From: Branchinecta lynchi
Lineage: Eukaryota; Arthropoda; Branchiopoda; Anostraca; Branchinectidae
Direction of reading: 5' to 3'
Assembly: GCA_023053575.1 (NCBI GenBank)
Contig: JAKZAP010000010.1
Coordinates: 17,668,628-17,732,627, forward strand
DNA: 64,000 nt
This document shows positions 1 through 12,928 of this stretch, one piece after another. The notes under the pieces are model-generated. The model had not been told where the DNA came from. It did not search any database and worked only from the letters and a program-made list of their open reading frames with translations. Each line of letters begins with the position of its first letter. Positions within the stretch are counted from its first letter, which is position 1. Both the position numbers and the translations under genes were made by a program.

Positions 1-1490
1 TCGTTGATGACATAACCACGTTTACAGAAGACGAGGAAAATAACAAAATGGCTATCGAGTTGTGCAGGACATTACTGCAAACTCGTCAAGCTAGAATTAA
101 ATAAAGGAAAGTGCGAAATTTTGGAAATCACGTCAGAAAGAGAAGATGGGATAATGGAAGTATGTGGAATACCGTTGAAAAAAGAGATACAAATCCTGGG
201 ATTAAAATTTAATAAATCGTGGAAATAACAGAAAAAAAGAATTGGTCGGAAAACAGTATAAAAAATTATAGCATCTATAAATTACCGACGGAATCGGAAA
301 CTCACGGTTTTTCAGAAAGCGGAATACATAAATATTTACAGCCTTCCAATAATATGGTATTTGGCTAATGTTTCGTACCCTTCGAAAGCGAAATTAAAAA
401 AAATTCACAAAATACTATAAAACTTCATATGGGAAGGAAAAGAACCGCCAAAACTCAGAATTACAGATATAAATATTCTTTGAGCCCAAGCTGACTTTGA
501 AACATTTATTCAAACAATGTTCCGTGTAACCGTACGTATCCGTGTAAACATTGTTTGAATAAATATTACAGATATGTATCAGCAGAAGCTAAAAGGAGGA
601 CTGCAGATAATTGACCCTGAAGCTAAGTCAAGAGAACTTTTCGTCAGAACAGCTCTAGAAAATATGACCGAGAAAAAAGAATCAGTATTAAATTCGTGGA
701 TGTTAATGAGAAAAAGCGGGAAAAAAGGATACTCACGAAGCCTAGAAATGGCGTTTATGGACATAGAAGAGATGAGAAAAGAAATAATTTTTTATCCCGA
801 TGTAAGAGAAATACCAAAAGAAGGGATACGAAATTTTTACTGAGAAAAGATGAGTCTACCGGATATAAAATTAACTGAAGAAAAACGGATAGACGAAGAG
901 CAAGCAAACCGAACTTTCAATCTCCTCCATACATCGATGCTTTCGCCGAAAGTAAAACAGCATATGTTTTACCAAATACATAACGTTCTACCTACAGAAG
1001 AAAGAAGGCACCGAATTTTCCCTGAACATGACACGGGAAAATGCAAAAACTGTAATGAAATCGAAGATGTAAATCATTTTCTCATTAAATGAGAGAAGAA
1101 AAAGGAGCGACTAAGAAAATTCGAAAAAATAATATATACTTTAATGGAATATAGACATAAATGACATTTAAAGGAAGAAATGAGCCTATTAATTGTTACA
1201 AGTAAACATGGATTAAAAAGAGAAAGGACAATGACATTAATGATATCGACAATTTGATATTATGAGTGGAAAGAAAGAGAAAAAGGTAAGGATGATTCCG
1301 TATTAATGAAAGTTAAAAAAATGTTGGGAAATAATAAAAGATAGTAAAGATAAAGTAGGAAATGATTCGGAATTAAAATTTAATATTGATGATTTAGTTT
1401 GAAATTTAGTTAAAAAAACAAGAAATAATAAGTGGGATAGTACAGTTATATTTAAATGGTAATTTTTAAGGTTTTAAGAAAGGGATAAAG
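1..1490 (+). mobile_element. Decayed non-LTR retrotransposon (LINE), RT end to C-terminus
   Basis: The plus strand opens with a reverse-transcriptase active-site signature: the first codons read VDDITTF, a YxDD-type box. Downstream pieces at 574-843 and 850-1092 continue the same C-terminal region in shifted frames. The 850-1092 piece ends with a Cys-x2-Cys...His pattern (CKNCNEIEDVNHFLIK), the zinc-knuckle-like tail common at the end of LINE ORF2 proteins. Frame breaks and stops show the copy is dead. A 94-bp fold-back repeat interrupts it at 471-564. The 5' part is outside the window and the exact 3' end is unclear. The clade was not assigned. Confidence 0.75.
460..575. mobile_element. 94-bp fold-back insertion with 11-bp target duplication
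   Basis: The duplication ATTACAGATAT occurs at 460-470 and 565-575 and brackets a 94-bp insert (471-564) inside the LINE. The insert is mostly an inverted repeat: ATTTATTCAAACAATG on one arm pairs with CATTGTTTGAATAAAT on the other. Its left end carries TTTGAGCCCAAGCTGACT, the constant end found in other copies of this family (8,095; 12,940; 30,530). It is a short copy. Confidence 0.8.
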
Positions 1491-2509
1491 TTTAAAGTTA
1501 TATTTGGCAACCAAAGTAGTTTTATATTAAGAAAGTTGGTAATCGTTAAAAGTTTTTCATTTAATCGTACTAATTAATTTTGTATGTAAAGTACGATCAA
1601 ATGAACGTTTATTTATATTTTATTTATTTATTTTATTTTAATTGTTTTAGATATTTAAAAAAACTAAAATAAAAAAGGGTTTTGGTATCGGAGAAGGAAA
1701 TGAAAAAGATCGTAAGAAATGCCACTACAAAAGGGATTCCCTATTACGGAAGGGCATCCTTTTTTTATTAAAAAATAAATAAAAATACCCTCAGAACGTA
1801 AGGTTATCTTAAAAACCTAACATGCAAGTTAAATTTGCCCCCCCCCCCACACTTCAGCAGCATCCTCAATATGCAATTACCACCGACTACCGGTGCCAAC
1901 CACTAAGCCTACCAATGCAAAGGGATGATTAGTGTATGCATTACTGTACCTTTTCTTTCTGTTAAAATTCTATCACTAGTCAACATTATTCCAACTAACA
2001 GAAAAGTCAATCCACGACGACGATCCCGTCGAATCCACCCGCTCATGAATTATTCAGTCAGTCAGACAATGCAAGATACCAGAACGGATACACCTTCTCT
2101 CCTTGAAATTTTCTTTAATTGTTAGGCAGTAACAACATACAAACCTCGAAACATATTACTGGAAGGAACAAATAATATTAAAACATTTAGATGTCTTTTG
2201 ATTACTTGTTATTCATATACCAGCTAAATATTTTTTCTCTTTTGTCCGATTTTCTTGTTAAGATGTTTTATTGGTTTTCTATCTGGGTCACGACACTAGA
2301 TGACCCCACGGTCATAACAGTGCTGGTTAAAAGTGCGAACATGCGATCAGGATTCCCCGGCCGGATTTTCTGCACTAAAATCTCCTCCACAAAAGTTTCA
2401 ACTTTACCATAGAAGTAATAATGATGTAAGAAATCTGGTCAGGAATCCCAGTACGGGAGCTCCCAATCCTGATCGTTAGAGAGAGAGATATCGGTATATT
2501 TAGAAACTA
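1491..2509. other. No gene seen; A+T-rich repeat-like DNA
   Basis: Very A+T-rich sequence up to about 1,700 that may be the LINE 3' end, a poly-C tract near 1,842, and short unremarkable frames after it. No domain, RNA gene or inverted repeat could be recognised. Confidence 0.4.
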
Positions 2510-2900
2510 TCATAGCATAACTAAATTCAGTTTCTTACAAATGATAAATAACAAACATATAAATAACAAACACACACTACGATTCAGCATCGAACACCGA
2601 AGTAAAAAAAAAGGCACAAACGAGTTCCCGTAACGATGAGTGCGGACTTTAGGGGATAGAAGTTTATTTTGCAATTTAGTTCGATTATTGGGGGGGGGGC
2701 TATATTGGCTAGGATAGATTTTGCCAAACTGCAAAATCAGTTTTTCAAGCCGGGCTTTAAGCGGTGATAAATTCAGTTTCTCAAGGGCTTGTTCGTAAGG
2801 TATGTCGCGGTTTCGGAGTATGATCCGTGTTGCTCTTTTCTGGGCAGACTCTATGTCGTGTAATGTTGGCATTGTCAACTGGTGACTTGAATAAGGTATC
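2510..2900 (-). mobile_element. LINE fragment (Jockey/CR1-like RT thumb)
   Basis: The minus strand encodes LHDIESAQKRATRIILRNRD followed by PYEQALEKLNLSPLKARLEK, the 'IE.VQ.RAT..I' thumb region of Jockey/CR1-type LINE reverse transcriptases. A tail follows with RTHRYGNSFVPFF, a C-terminal signature of the same group. Nothing recognisable remains of the catalytic core upstream. It is a short dead 5'-truncated fragment; the frame continues without homology at both ends. Confidence 0.7.
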
Positions 2901-3359
2901 GAAGTGATATGGACAACACAAACGCTAGAATGCATCTGAACTATTTCAATCAAACATCCAAGGACTTCAGAGATGTTATACATACACATTTTCAAATTAC
3001 TGCACATAAATGTTGTGCCTTGTCTAGATCCATTGCCTCAATTCAATCTGATGTACAACTCTCAGCTGTGATAACAAGATCCGTCACAAATGCAAGACAA
3101 ACGACGAGATAGCGAAAAGAAGGCATCGCTGGTCAAGTGAATCTAGCAGATTTTCGCGGTGGGGTGGGTGAAGATCCTCAGGTTCTAATTTTCTGGCCCT
3201 TCGAAAGCAGCCTTCGTGGATAACATGATGCCTACACCAGACACAGGAAGGTACTACAAAAAAGCCCTTGGTAACTTATTTTGTGACTAGCAATCAGCCA
3301 CGTTTTCATCCAGTAATTTATATGAATGGATATTTGTATTTTTAGTTTATAACTGTTTA

Positions 3360-4265
3360 AAGTCGGCAATCAGCTGAGCGTCCCACCACAAAAAACAAGA
3401 CCAAAGGTTTCGATGGGGTGGCCAAACTCCTTAAACAATTTCACTATTAAAATTTAAATAGAGATTGAAGCCAATGACTAATCATCTGAGAAAACCAAGT
3501 TCAGATTTAGATTCAGGATGTGTGTGTGTTTACCCGGCTATACGTCACATCTACTTTGAGGAAATTTATCAAAACTCCCTGCCTTACTTCTGCCAAATTC
3601 CGGGTTTTGGCCGGATTCCGGTCGAACTACTAGTCCGGCAAAAAACTAAAGCTGAAAATGAATCCAGCATATCTCGCTACTCCTACATCCAACCTCTCAT
3701 CGACTTTAGATACAAACTTTAATTTTAACACATTTTCAGGTTTTGGCCTGGTTCCGGGCGAACTATTTGTCAGTCGAGAAAATAATTTTCATATAAGGAT
3801 TTAGCATGTCTTCTTATCAGTACATCGAACCTCTAATCAACTTCAGATTAAAGTTTTACTTATACAAATTTTCCAGTTTCAGTCGAATTCCGGGGCGAAC
3901 TATATGTCCGGGTAGAAAATTATTGCCTTTTACGGATTCAGCATGTTTTCTTGCCCCTAAATCGAACATCTAATCAACTTCAAATACAACTTTTACTTTC
4001 ATAAATTTTCTGGTTTTAGCTGGATTGCGGGCGAACTATTTGTCCGGCGAGAAAGTAATTTCATGTACGTGTTCAGCATGTCTTCTTACTCATGAATCCC
4101 CCTCCACCACTTCTATGGCTACGGAGCCCATCAACGAACCTGATATCTACTTTGACCAAAAGATCCTCACACCAAGTTTGACCAACATATCTCAACCCCT
4201 TCGAGAGTTATACTGCTGACAGACGGACAACTTTTACGAAATCACAGAGAACCCTCCACTTAAGT
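3360..4265. repeat. ~137-bp tandem repeat block, about 4 copies
   Basis: Copies of a unit containing 'GGATTCCGGGCGAACTA' followed by 'TTCAGCATGTCTTCTTA' and 'CTAATCAACTTCAGAT' start near 3,600, 3,737, 3,874 and 4,009, a period of 135-137 bp. The right flank reads GCTGACAGACGGACAACTTT. The same unit and a closely related right flank recur at 15,430-15,840, so this is an interspersed element with an internally repeated part. Confidence 0.8.
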
Positions 4266-6049
4266 TTTGTGATCCCCCCCCCCCACATACACACATACAC
4301 TCACGATCGAGGAACACTCTTATCAAGCCCCAGCCTCCTTGTGGGTTCGCGGAAATGACTTTTAGGTCATAAATTCATATTGCCTTTCGTTTATGTGTTA
4401 ATTTAACGGGGAAACAGATTGCTGTTGTATATTTTGTAATAAATCAATTACCTCATTCCTCTTTCCACAATTCTTCCAACTTCAGTTCTTATCGTTCTAT
4501 AGCTGATACGTTAAAATCATTTTGACTTTGGGATCACAAAAGAAACTACGTCGAATTGACTTATGTAAAACTGTTTAGTGTTTTAAGCACAATGGACACT
4601 TATAATGCTTTACTTTGTATTAAATGCTTCAGAAATATACATTTCTGACTTCCTTTGGAAGGCGCTACAAAAATCGGCCGTTTTCTTGTTATCCCTTGTC
4701 TTTAGCTCGATTAACTTGCTTTGTAAAATGTACCAGAATATACAATAAGCTTATAAAAAATTACATAGCTACAAAAATCATTAAAAAACAAATAACCTAT
4801 TCAAATCTGAACTATACAAGCTGATTTATGCATAAAATAAAGATCTACTAAGTATTATAAGAAACATCACTTTTATCTTTGTCCGAGCTAGTAAACTGAG
4901 CATGTACTGGCCCAAAAAATTACGCTTTGAAATATCACAGAGAGGAAACTGTTGAAAAATCTGCTGATCTAAGGGGTAAGCATTGTTCCTAGGTTGTTAC
5001 AGAGTGGGATTGGGGTAGTTTGATGTGCCCATTGAACTTTAAAGAAGTCAATTATCGAGTAGAAAAGTCTTGAATCTCTTCTAATGTTTGTGCTTATTAC
5101 GATTCCGCCTTGTCGTGTAGGTTTTTAATTTTTTATAGGCGGATTATGTTTGGTCTTTTTTACTGGTGTGCAAGAGGAATCGAACCAATCAATCAGTACT
5201 GTAACCAGTGTTGTGATATTTCCTTTTTCTCTCGTATGACACCAACGCCTAATGAGTTGTATTTGCCAAAGTGACCACTTGAACACGGTTGCCTCGAATT
5301 ATCGAGGCTCTTTTTGAATCGATTGCATTTCGTTACCCGGATCGGGAAATGAATTACATGTCAGACGTGAGCGAGTGCTTTAACTCTTCAGGTGGGCACT
5401 TAGGAGTAACGTAAGTAAAAGTAAGTCTTTGTATTCAACATCCGAGAGGAATTACCCGTCATAGAATATACTTACGGTTTTTCTAAACGTTGATGTTGAA
5501 AAGGTGTATATATAGGAATTATGGACCGTTCCAGGAGATCTACTGGCGTGTTTTGTAGTCGGAGAGTGAAACTGACAATCACCTATCAACCAGGTCCACC
5601 TTCTACCAGTTAACTCAAAGCTTCAACATAATAAGGGAACGTTAATAGTTTGATTGCTATTTTGATATAACGAGAAACATTGTCCACTGAAAAAGCAAAC
5701 TTCGTAGTCAGCATAACTGACATGTGGTATTTATCTATGGAGACATCAAAGTCGAGGACGTATAGAGAATCTTAATTATGACTACACTTAAAGAAGCATC
5801 AAAAAAAGAAGAAAAGCAAGTTGTTTTAACATTCTTTAGACGCTCAGGTGCCACTGAGAGATAAATGAAGTAGAGGATTCAACAAAAACTTCTTCATGCC
5901 AGTAGCCTGAGTTGGCCGCACATAAAACAAATGATTAAAATAGGCTAAAGAGGTCTTAACGTGTTTTAATTTTAACTCCAATCAATTTTCAGAGAAGAAG
6001 TTATTAAAATCAGACATTTAAGGAAGAATCTTTAATTGTGTTTCCACAA
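4266..6049. other. No gene seen
   Basis: Contains a poly-C/(CA)n tract near 4,270-4,300 and otherwise unique-looking A+T-rich DNA. Short frames (for example 4,624-4,824) have no recognisable domain and were not annotated. Confidence 0.4.
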
Positions 6050-6166
6050 GTTCATTTTCCAGCTTGAGCGGCTGGAGCCTGAAGAGGACCCTTGCCAAGA
6101 AGAGCCGAAATATACTTCCAAGCAAATGTAGGTGACTTATCCGTTTTACACCGTCAAACATAACGT
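6050..6166 (+). repeat. Fold-back family fragment, subfamily B
   Basis: The segment has the block CCTGAAGAGGACCCTTGCCA, then AAGAGCCGAAATATA and a decayed GACTTATCCGTTTTACACC end. It matches the B subfamily seen at 22,581, 44,835 and 60,133. No second arm is obvious here. Confidence 0.65.
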
Positions 6167-6206
6167 GACCTGGTTGGTTAGAGTAAGACTGGCAATCGCT
6201 GACACT

Positions 6207-6484
6207 ATAGAGCGCGTTCCATCCTACTTACCGTAGTTACTACGCATGACGTCACGAACTCTGGCTTTTTGCCGTCAATGCTGGAACGATTTTTCTATTT
6301 TCCAGCAGGATATCACGCGACAGGCGAATTCGGCCAATCACGTTACAGAGATGCGTAGTTGCTACGCTCCCGAGCATGGTAAGCAAGTAGTAACGGTCAG
6401 CGTAGTAACTTTTCATGAGGATGGAACGGAAATAGTAACTAATAGTAACTATTGTTAGAACGGTGGAACACGCACCATAGAGCG
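6207..6484. mobile_element. GTTCCA-ended MITE, copy 1
   Basis: Inverted ends: GTTCCATCCTACTTACCGTA on the left and a right end finishing GGTGGAAC (6,469). The 8-bp word ATAGAGCG occurs at 6,207-6,214 and 6,477-6,484 and may be the target duplication. The interior is rich in AGTAACTA and its complement. A second copy lies at 17,866-18,162. No transposase is encoded; the ORFs inside are incidental. Confidence 0.65.
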
Positions 6485-7783
6485 TTTGCGGTTCGCCTTT
6501 GCGAAAAATGCTCTTGAAAGTTGAGCCGCCCTGGTCATGCAGCAAATTGTGGCGTCAAATTTCGAATTTGATTCATGCTTCTATTGATCGATTTATTCTC
6601 TTCAAGTTGACTAGAAAAAATGTTCTGACGAAAAAACACTCGTTTCTCCTTTAAAATTGGTAACTATCACCTGAACATGGAGAAAATATTTTAAATCAAA
6701 CTATAACCAACAAATATTCTTTTAACCTAAGCAACTAAACCTAACAACTTTCTTTGCAAATCATTATTTTTTAATATACCCATAACTACTCCCAAAAACT
6801 AACTACTCGGATACTCGAAATATCCCCCCCCCCCCCCCCCCCCACACACACACACAAACAAAAATCAAGGCTTCACTAGTCAATAGTTTTGTAACTTATT
6901 TTGTAAAATTAAATGGTTATCGAACTCACTAAACTCTCCATAAAGTGTTGCAGCAACCTTTGTTCGGCTTTCCCGACTAAAGTGTTGCGAGAGCAACACT
7001 TTCGCTTTGTTTCTTCGCTAACTGTTGAAATGCTAAATTTGTCAACCCTGGAGACTAATTTTCTTACCTTCAGATTTACAGAGGTCAAATAAAATGTGCA
7101 CCAATTTGCACTAGTTTCTAGCCCTTCATGAACCCCTTCTAGCAACCGATTCTTGCTTACAAGTCCATATCCCTGTGATAGACATGGTACCAAATTCTTC
7201 TCAAGGGAAACGAATAGCAGGATTAATATATACACCAGCTAGCAAAAGTTGCTAGCCCCTCATCGACGAAGATGATTATGGATAACAGCTGATTGTTGCT
7301 AACAAGTCCCCTACATGTCTCACAGTTGGGATAGGCCTATCTTTGGTTTCAGTGTGTACCTTACTACTAAAGTTGTCAACCCCTCGAAATTTTCAAACTG
7401 TTGTACCGTATGAAGGAATTTTTTTTACAAAATACGAATGAGATTGCCGTTGAAAAAAAAAATCTAGCAGTAGGCTATAAGTTCAAAAGTTGACTTTTTT
7501 GCCTTAGGCCAACTTTCTAACATCACCGCTTAAAAAGGAGCAAAGGACAAGCTATAATTTCTTTAGCAATGAGAGAACTTTTAAAGTTTAAGAGTCATGT
7601 CTAATACTATTTCTCTATCGCAATCCCAAGAGAAAAAAACAGAATTATGAACTTAGCTGAAATCACGAGCAGAAACGCGTAGAAACAATAGATGGCAGAA
7701 CTTTTGGACTCGTGGGAACATGACAAAATGTATCAGTCAAAGAAGATATATTGGCTGTGGGCCGGGCAACTGCCTCACACAGA
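6485..7783. other. No gene seen; poly-C tract at ~6,825
   Basis: Holds a poly-C run followed by (CA)n near 6,825-6,860, and loose repeats of a 'GCTAGCAACC...CCCTT' type between 6,960 and 7,320. No convincing coding region. Confidence 0.4.
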
Positions 7784-9374
7784 TAGATAGATAGATAGAT
7801 TTATTATTAATTGCTAAGCAGCCCGAGGGCCATGGCAACAAAAAATCACAAAAAAGTATCACATATTAGAAGAAAACGCACAAAACAAAATAACACAAAA
7901 GAGAGAAGCTCCTCCTCAATCTTTCTCTTCTCTAATAACCGTTTTCAACATTTCTTTGTTATTTCCCTAATCCAAAAATCTACTTCTATGTTTCATCGCT
8001 GTCCTCAGGAATCGCCCCAATCTCTTAATCGTAATAAAACAGTCATTCCTAACAACTCTAATTATCCATTCTTTATCAAACTCACTCACACCATTTATTC
8101 CAGCAATGTTTTCAACGGATACATCAGCTAAGATTCTTCATAAGCGATATTTCGGCCCTTCTTGGCAAGGGTATCGCTTAAGAAGAATCTTAGCTGATGT
8201 ATCCGTTGAAAACATTGCTGGAATAAATGTTTCAAAGTCAGCTTGGGCTCAAAGAATATTTTGTTCACTCACACCATACTGTTCTTTCCTCCATTCACTC
8301 AGCTCCATGCACACGCAAACCACGTGAACTAAACTCTCATTCTCGCATCCGCACATCGGACAAAAGTAAGGACCGGATTTCTGCCTAAAATTACCAATAT
8401 AACGCCTTCTATCGCCAATTGGCAGGGTGTCCGCCAACATTTCAATAATAATTCTTAATTCCTCCCGCTTAAGACCCGCTTTAAACATTATACTCTCACC
8501 CCATCTCTCCCTTACCGCGGCATAAAGCCTCAGGGATTCCGATTGATCCTTTTGGACGTGCCAAACCTGTATTTCCTGGCTCTTAAGTATTTCCTGCACT
8601 AGCTTGCTAACTCCCTCCTCATTTCCTACTCTGTTATTCCACATTTCACCAATCCCACAATCTTCTAATATGTTTTTTTTTACCAAATATGGCCACGAAT
8701 TAGACGAATCATCTTTCAAAGCTTCTAAATATGCTGATTTTATTATTCTAACATTTGGCAAACTAACTATCTTTTCCCAATATCTAATCATACTAACTAG
8801 TCCTACATTTCTCAACGATATTAGCCCTAACTCACCCTTTAATCACTAAACTATTTGTAAATTTACTACCCCTAGCCACCTTTTAAAATACCCTAACTGC
8901 AAAACTTCTATTTTATTTATTTTCTCATAACCCCATACTTCAGAACCGTAACGCATTACCCCCACAACCTTCGACATAAATATTTCTTTATGGGCCCGGA
9001 TATTCCTAATGTCTTTCAATTCACTCCTCAAAATCAAATTTGAACGTAATCTTCCTTTCTCCTACACTCTTTTCAATATGTTTACTAAATGTCTTACCTT
9101 TAGCCCTAAACCTTATTCATAAATACGTCCATTCTTCTTTCACTTCAATTTCTCTACCTGCGTACTTGAAATCATCCTCAGACCTCAGATTCCCTCCTTT
9201 CCTAAATACTAACACTACCGTCTTACCTGTGTTTAGCTCCAGTTTCTTGCCTTCTAAATACACCCTTAACAAATCAAGTAGAACCTGCAAATTATTTCCA
9301 CTATCACTTACCAAAACAATATCATCAGCGAAAAGAAACAATAGATGGCAGAAATTTCGGACTCGTGGGAACAT
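7784..9374 (-). mobile_element. 5'-truncated LINE, three frame-shifted pieces
   Basis: Read on the minus strand, the pieces come in order. At 9,374-9,117 is an RT palm with FADDIVLVSDSG. At 9,037-8,846 is RYGSEVWG, a thumb signature. At 8,815-8,249 is a C-terminal region with CPMCGCENESLVHVVCVC, a Cys/His knuckle. The 3' untranslated part and a (GATA)n tail, seen on the plus strand at 7,784-7,800, close the element. A 170-bp fold-back element is inserted at 8,095-8,264 near the end of the coding region. Frame breaks between the pieces show the copy is dead. Confidence 0.85.
8082..8277. mobile_element. 170-bp fold-back insertion with 13-bp target duplication
   Basis: TCACTCACACCAT at 8,082-8,094 and 8,265-8,277 flanks an insert (8,095-8,264) inside the LINE. 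The insert is a near-perfect hairpin: TTATTCCAGCAATGTTTTCA at the left pairs with its complement at about 8,206-8,228. The apex is near GGCCCTTCTTGGCAAGGG. Its right end is the constant family terminus CAGCTTGGGCTCAAAGAATA. Confidence 0.9.
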
Positions 9375-10119
9375 GACAAAATTTATCAGTCAAAGAAGAT
9401 GTATTGGCTGTGGGCCGGTCAACTGCCTCACATATTTGGCACTTTTAGATTTTAGTCAACCTTCAACTTGAAACTCGCCTGTCTGCTTGCCTGCTAAAAC
9501 GGAGATTCCACTCGAAAGCAGAAACATGGTTCGATGAAACGAAAGCTTGGCTGCACAGCTTCATTAGTCCTCTGACATATGTTGTACAACCCCTCTTGAC
9601 TTCAAATGCCGTAGGCTCTGGTTCGACGACAAGAAAAAAACCCATCCTTTTTGGCCCCAGGCAAGAGTTGTACGGAGCTTTCCAAAATGGAAGGTCATAT
9701 TCATCAATCCGGCCAGACTTTCCGTAAGAACCGCACACGTTAGAACCTTACCTTCTTCTAGTAATAAGATGAAATCGGAGGACTAGGAAAAAAAAAAAAA
9801 ATAGAACACGACAAAACCAGTGTTGCTCTCCCAACACAATAATGAATACGAAACAATCCTTTATAACCGTTACCGTTTTCTACCTGAGATTTTATGATTA
9901 AACGGGCGGGGGGGATTATCTTACAATGCTTCCCGGTACAGATCAAATTAACTTGAACCAAAACAAATTAAAACCGTCTAGGCATTAAAGTAAAGCTTTT
10001 AGAAAATATGTTTTTGTAGCTTTAGCTACAAATACTAGATGTCACCTATAACTTCTGGTCCTAAATTCCTGGCGTGTCACCGGCTCAATCCCACGGTGCC
10101 TTTTTACACTTATTTATTT
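9375..10119. other. No gene seen
   Basis: The sequence AGAAACAATAGATGGCAGAA at about 9,335 repeats one at 7,680 with its context, so part of this region is a duplicated repeat. No recognised coding potential. Confidence 0.4.
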
Positions 10120-10970
10120 TGCTGCAGCGAAAGCCACTGACTTTAATTTGAACAGAGTTCCACTAAATTTACGAAGAGACCGGGAATCAAGGATAGACAA
10201 GCATGACTACGGAAAATAAACGAATAAGTATATTAACGTCTTTAAACTGACTTTCACTGCCCACTGACTTTAATACGAGCTAGGAAATAATTTATAAGAA
10301 AATAAAGAGCCTGTTGATCGAGGATACACTGTTTGACTAGAGAAAATAAACGAATAAGTATTTTAGCGTCCTTTGAAGTAGGAACAATATTTATGGCCAT
10401 GATATATACTGAGAATACGAGCTAGGAAATAAAATTCTACGATATTAAGAGTCTGGTGATCAGTCGGTCAATCCAGTCAACGATGTGACTGGGAAAAATA
10501 AACAAAGAAGTTTCGGCCAAAGTTTTTGGCCCAGCCCATAGAAAAACAATAATTTTCTACAGCATATTTTAAAGCAGGAGAAGAAAATAGTAAATTCCAC
10601 TGAGGATATGAGCTATGAATTTTACGACAGTTAGAGTTTGGTAACCGAGGATATAAGATTTGACTTGAGAACGAATGTAAATTAGCTTATTATTAAAGTA
10701 CCACCGACATACGAGCTAGAACATAAATTACACAGAAGTTAAAGTCTGGTGATAGAGCATACACGATGTGACTAGAGAAAATAAACTAATAAGCATATTA
10801 GCGTTTTTTTAAAGTAGTGATACGAAAATAGTAAAGTCTAGCCTACTGACTTTAGTATGAGCTAGGAAATAAATAAAACGAAAGTAAGAGTCTGGTGATC
10901 GCGGATACACGATGTGACTAGAGAAAATAAACAAATAAGTGTATTCCTGGCGTCTGTCCTTAAAATCTGA
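10120..10970. repeat. Degenerate ~140-bp tandem repeat, ~6 copies
   Basis: The phrase GACTAGAGAAAATAAACGAA, with changes, recurs near 10,205, 10,332, 10,486, 10,770 and 10,914, with a poorer copy near 10,655. It is accompanied by 'ACGAGCTAGGAAATAA' and 'GTCTGGTGATCGAGGATACA'. Spacing varies from about 118 to 166 bp. This is an old satellite-like array with no coding content. Confidence 0.75.
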
Positions 10971-11261
10971 ACTGCATCCTTTGTTTTAACCCTTTTACCG
11001 GAAGTATTGCTCAATCAACGAATCAAAACCCAAAATCCCATGAAACCAAAGTTGCGTTTTCAGGCTCGCGATTCTCAACCCGTGCTCGTCACAAGTTGTT
11101 TTTACGGAGCGCATCCTGTGCGCATCCTAACACGGGGTTCGTGTTCTGTGGCTTCAACCGTTTTTGGTCGAGTGCCCCAATCCACTACTGCGAGCGCTGT
11201 AGCAGCTTTCGGTCAATTCAAATCTGGCACACTTGTGGGAATTGAGGTCTAGTTGTGACTT

Positions 11262-12535
11262 TTAGGGGTCCCACCCCACACACCCACCCGGTTCAGGGGC
11301 AAATGGGCCCAGATTGCCCAGTGAATAATAGTTGCGTTTTTGATCCGAATTCTCCGTTCCGAATTCTCGCTTCTGAATTCTCGGTTCTCGTGCAAATACC
11401 GTTTTTGCTCCTCCGACTTCTCCATTCTCGCTTTTGACAAAAACACTAATTTTGCAGCTCGTCCGCAACCCAGTATACGTGCTTATGCATATTGAACACC
11501 CGCACCATGTTGACAAATAAGGGAGGACAACGCAGAGAGGAGAATCGAGAATTCACCATCGGTGCAACTTCTCGATACTGCCGAATCGCGAGGCTTTCCC
11601 CGTTCTCGATTCTGACAAAAACGCAAGAAAAGGAGAATTCACTTCATCTGAATAGTCCAAAAACGCTAAATAAAAGAATTCGGAGAAGAATCGCGAGGAG
11701 AATTTGCATCTAAAACGCAACTAATGTTCATAACTTGACCAGACCTGAGGCGTATTCTCGCCGTTCCGCGAGGACTCCACTTGAGGAGTCCCCGCGTTTT
11801 TGTTTGTCCCGGGGACTCACTCCCCGTATTCTCCCCGTCCTTATCATCACCATCATCAATAAGGACTCCCTTTCAGATTCAGAGGGGAATCAACCTTTGT
11901 TGATGTTGGTGCAATGTAAAATTAATTAAAAACAATCAGAATAAGCAAAACCAAAAATAAAGTGGATCCCGACTAATTTCGTCAACTGTTTTTCGAACAT
12001 AATCCATTTTGGAAGCATTCCCCGTGTTCTCGCTGTTTCTGTCCGCGGAGTCCGCGTGGAGTGACTCCCTCTAGTTCGTTACCTGTGACAGGAATCAACA
12101 GAGATCAGGTTGAAACCTCGTAGGTTTGTGAGCATTGAGGTCCCTTTTTGCTTTTTGCGTTCCCAAACCATACCCCCACTTGGTTCAGGGGCATTTGGGC
12201 CCAGATTGCCCATTTTCTGATGTTTTAACTTTGACAAAAACTAGAGATAGCGATGAAACTCCGTTGTGCTCTTGGATCATCGGATTGGGAATATCAATGT
12301 GGAGTTGAACCACTCCTCCCCCTACCCCCCCCCCCCCGTTGATGGGCAAGTGGGCCCCATTTGCCCATGAATAAAGTTCTTGACCCGTGACTGGAATCAA
12401 ACTCTAAACTGGCATAGTTGAGGATATTTAGGTCTAGATATGCAATTTGACGGGTCCCGACCCCCCCCCCCCCCATCCCGTTCATGGGTAACTGGGTCCA
12501 GGTTTCCCGTGAGTTAAGTTCATCTATGACATATC
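11262..12535. repeat. Degenerate repeats 'GGTTCAGGGGCAAATGGGCC' plus nested MITE
   Basis: Four blocks share 'GGTCCC...CCC', then 'GTTCAGGGGCAAATGGGCCC' and 'AGATTGCCCA', near 11,265, 12,165, 12,320 and 12,460. The last two are separated by about 130 bp. The first is directly followed by a MITE at 11,329-11,723. Poly-C runs occur at 12,325 and 12,460. Confidence 0.6.
11329..11723. mobile_element. GTTGCGTTTT-ended MITE, copy 1
   Basis: TA-GTTGCGTTTT at the left is matched by AAAACGCAAC-TA at the right, suggesting a TA target duplication (Tc1/mariner-like). The interior is rich in the palindromic word GAATTC in GAATTCTCG contexts. Related ends occur at 23,155-23,551 and 30,368. Confidence 0.65.
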
Positions 12536-12928
12536 TCAAGTTTCAACTCTTGTATACTGTGGATATATTTGTATAATATGTATAGATGCGGATTATGGTG
12601 TAACAGCAACAAACAAAACCACGCGGCGAACTGTAATCCCTAATGATCAGTTGGAAACTGGACGGTTTTGTCACATGATCGATGATAGATAGATAGATAT
12701 GCTGTTTTTAATGATGTTGTGACAAGGGGGGTATAAGGCAATAAAACGATTTGGTTTTATTACGTTTTTTATTACCTTGCTAATGGAAAAGAGGTTTGAA
12801 GTGTCGGACCATTCTTGCAAGAGCTTGAAGATCCTCTTTTGATTCTAAACGCAGTTTGCTTACATGAAAAGCTTTGAAACTGGAATGATTTCAAACTAGG
12901 TTATTTCAATATTTTTTTGGTTATTGGT

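Noticed and set aside
6246..6545. Paired ORFs on both strands, repeated at 17,895-18,194
   Set aside because: Both loci are copies of the same MITE; the frames are repeat composition, not a gene family.
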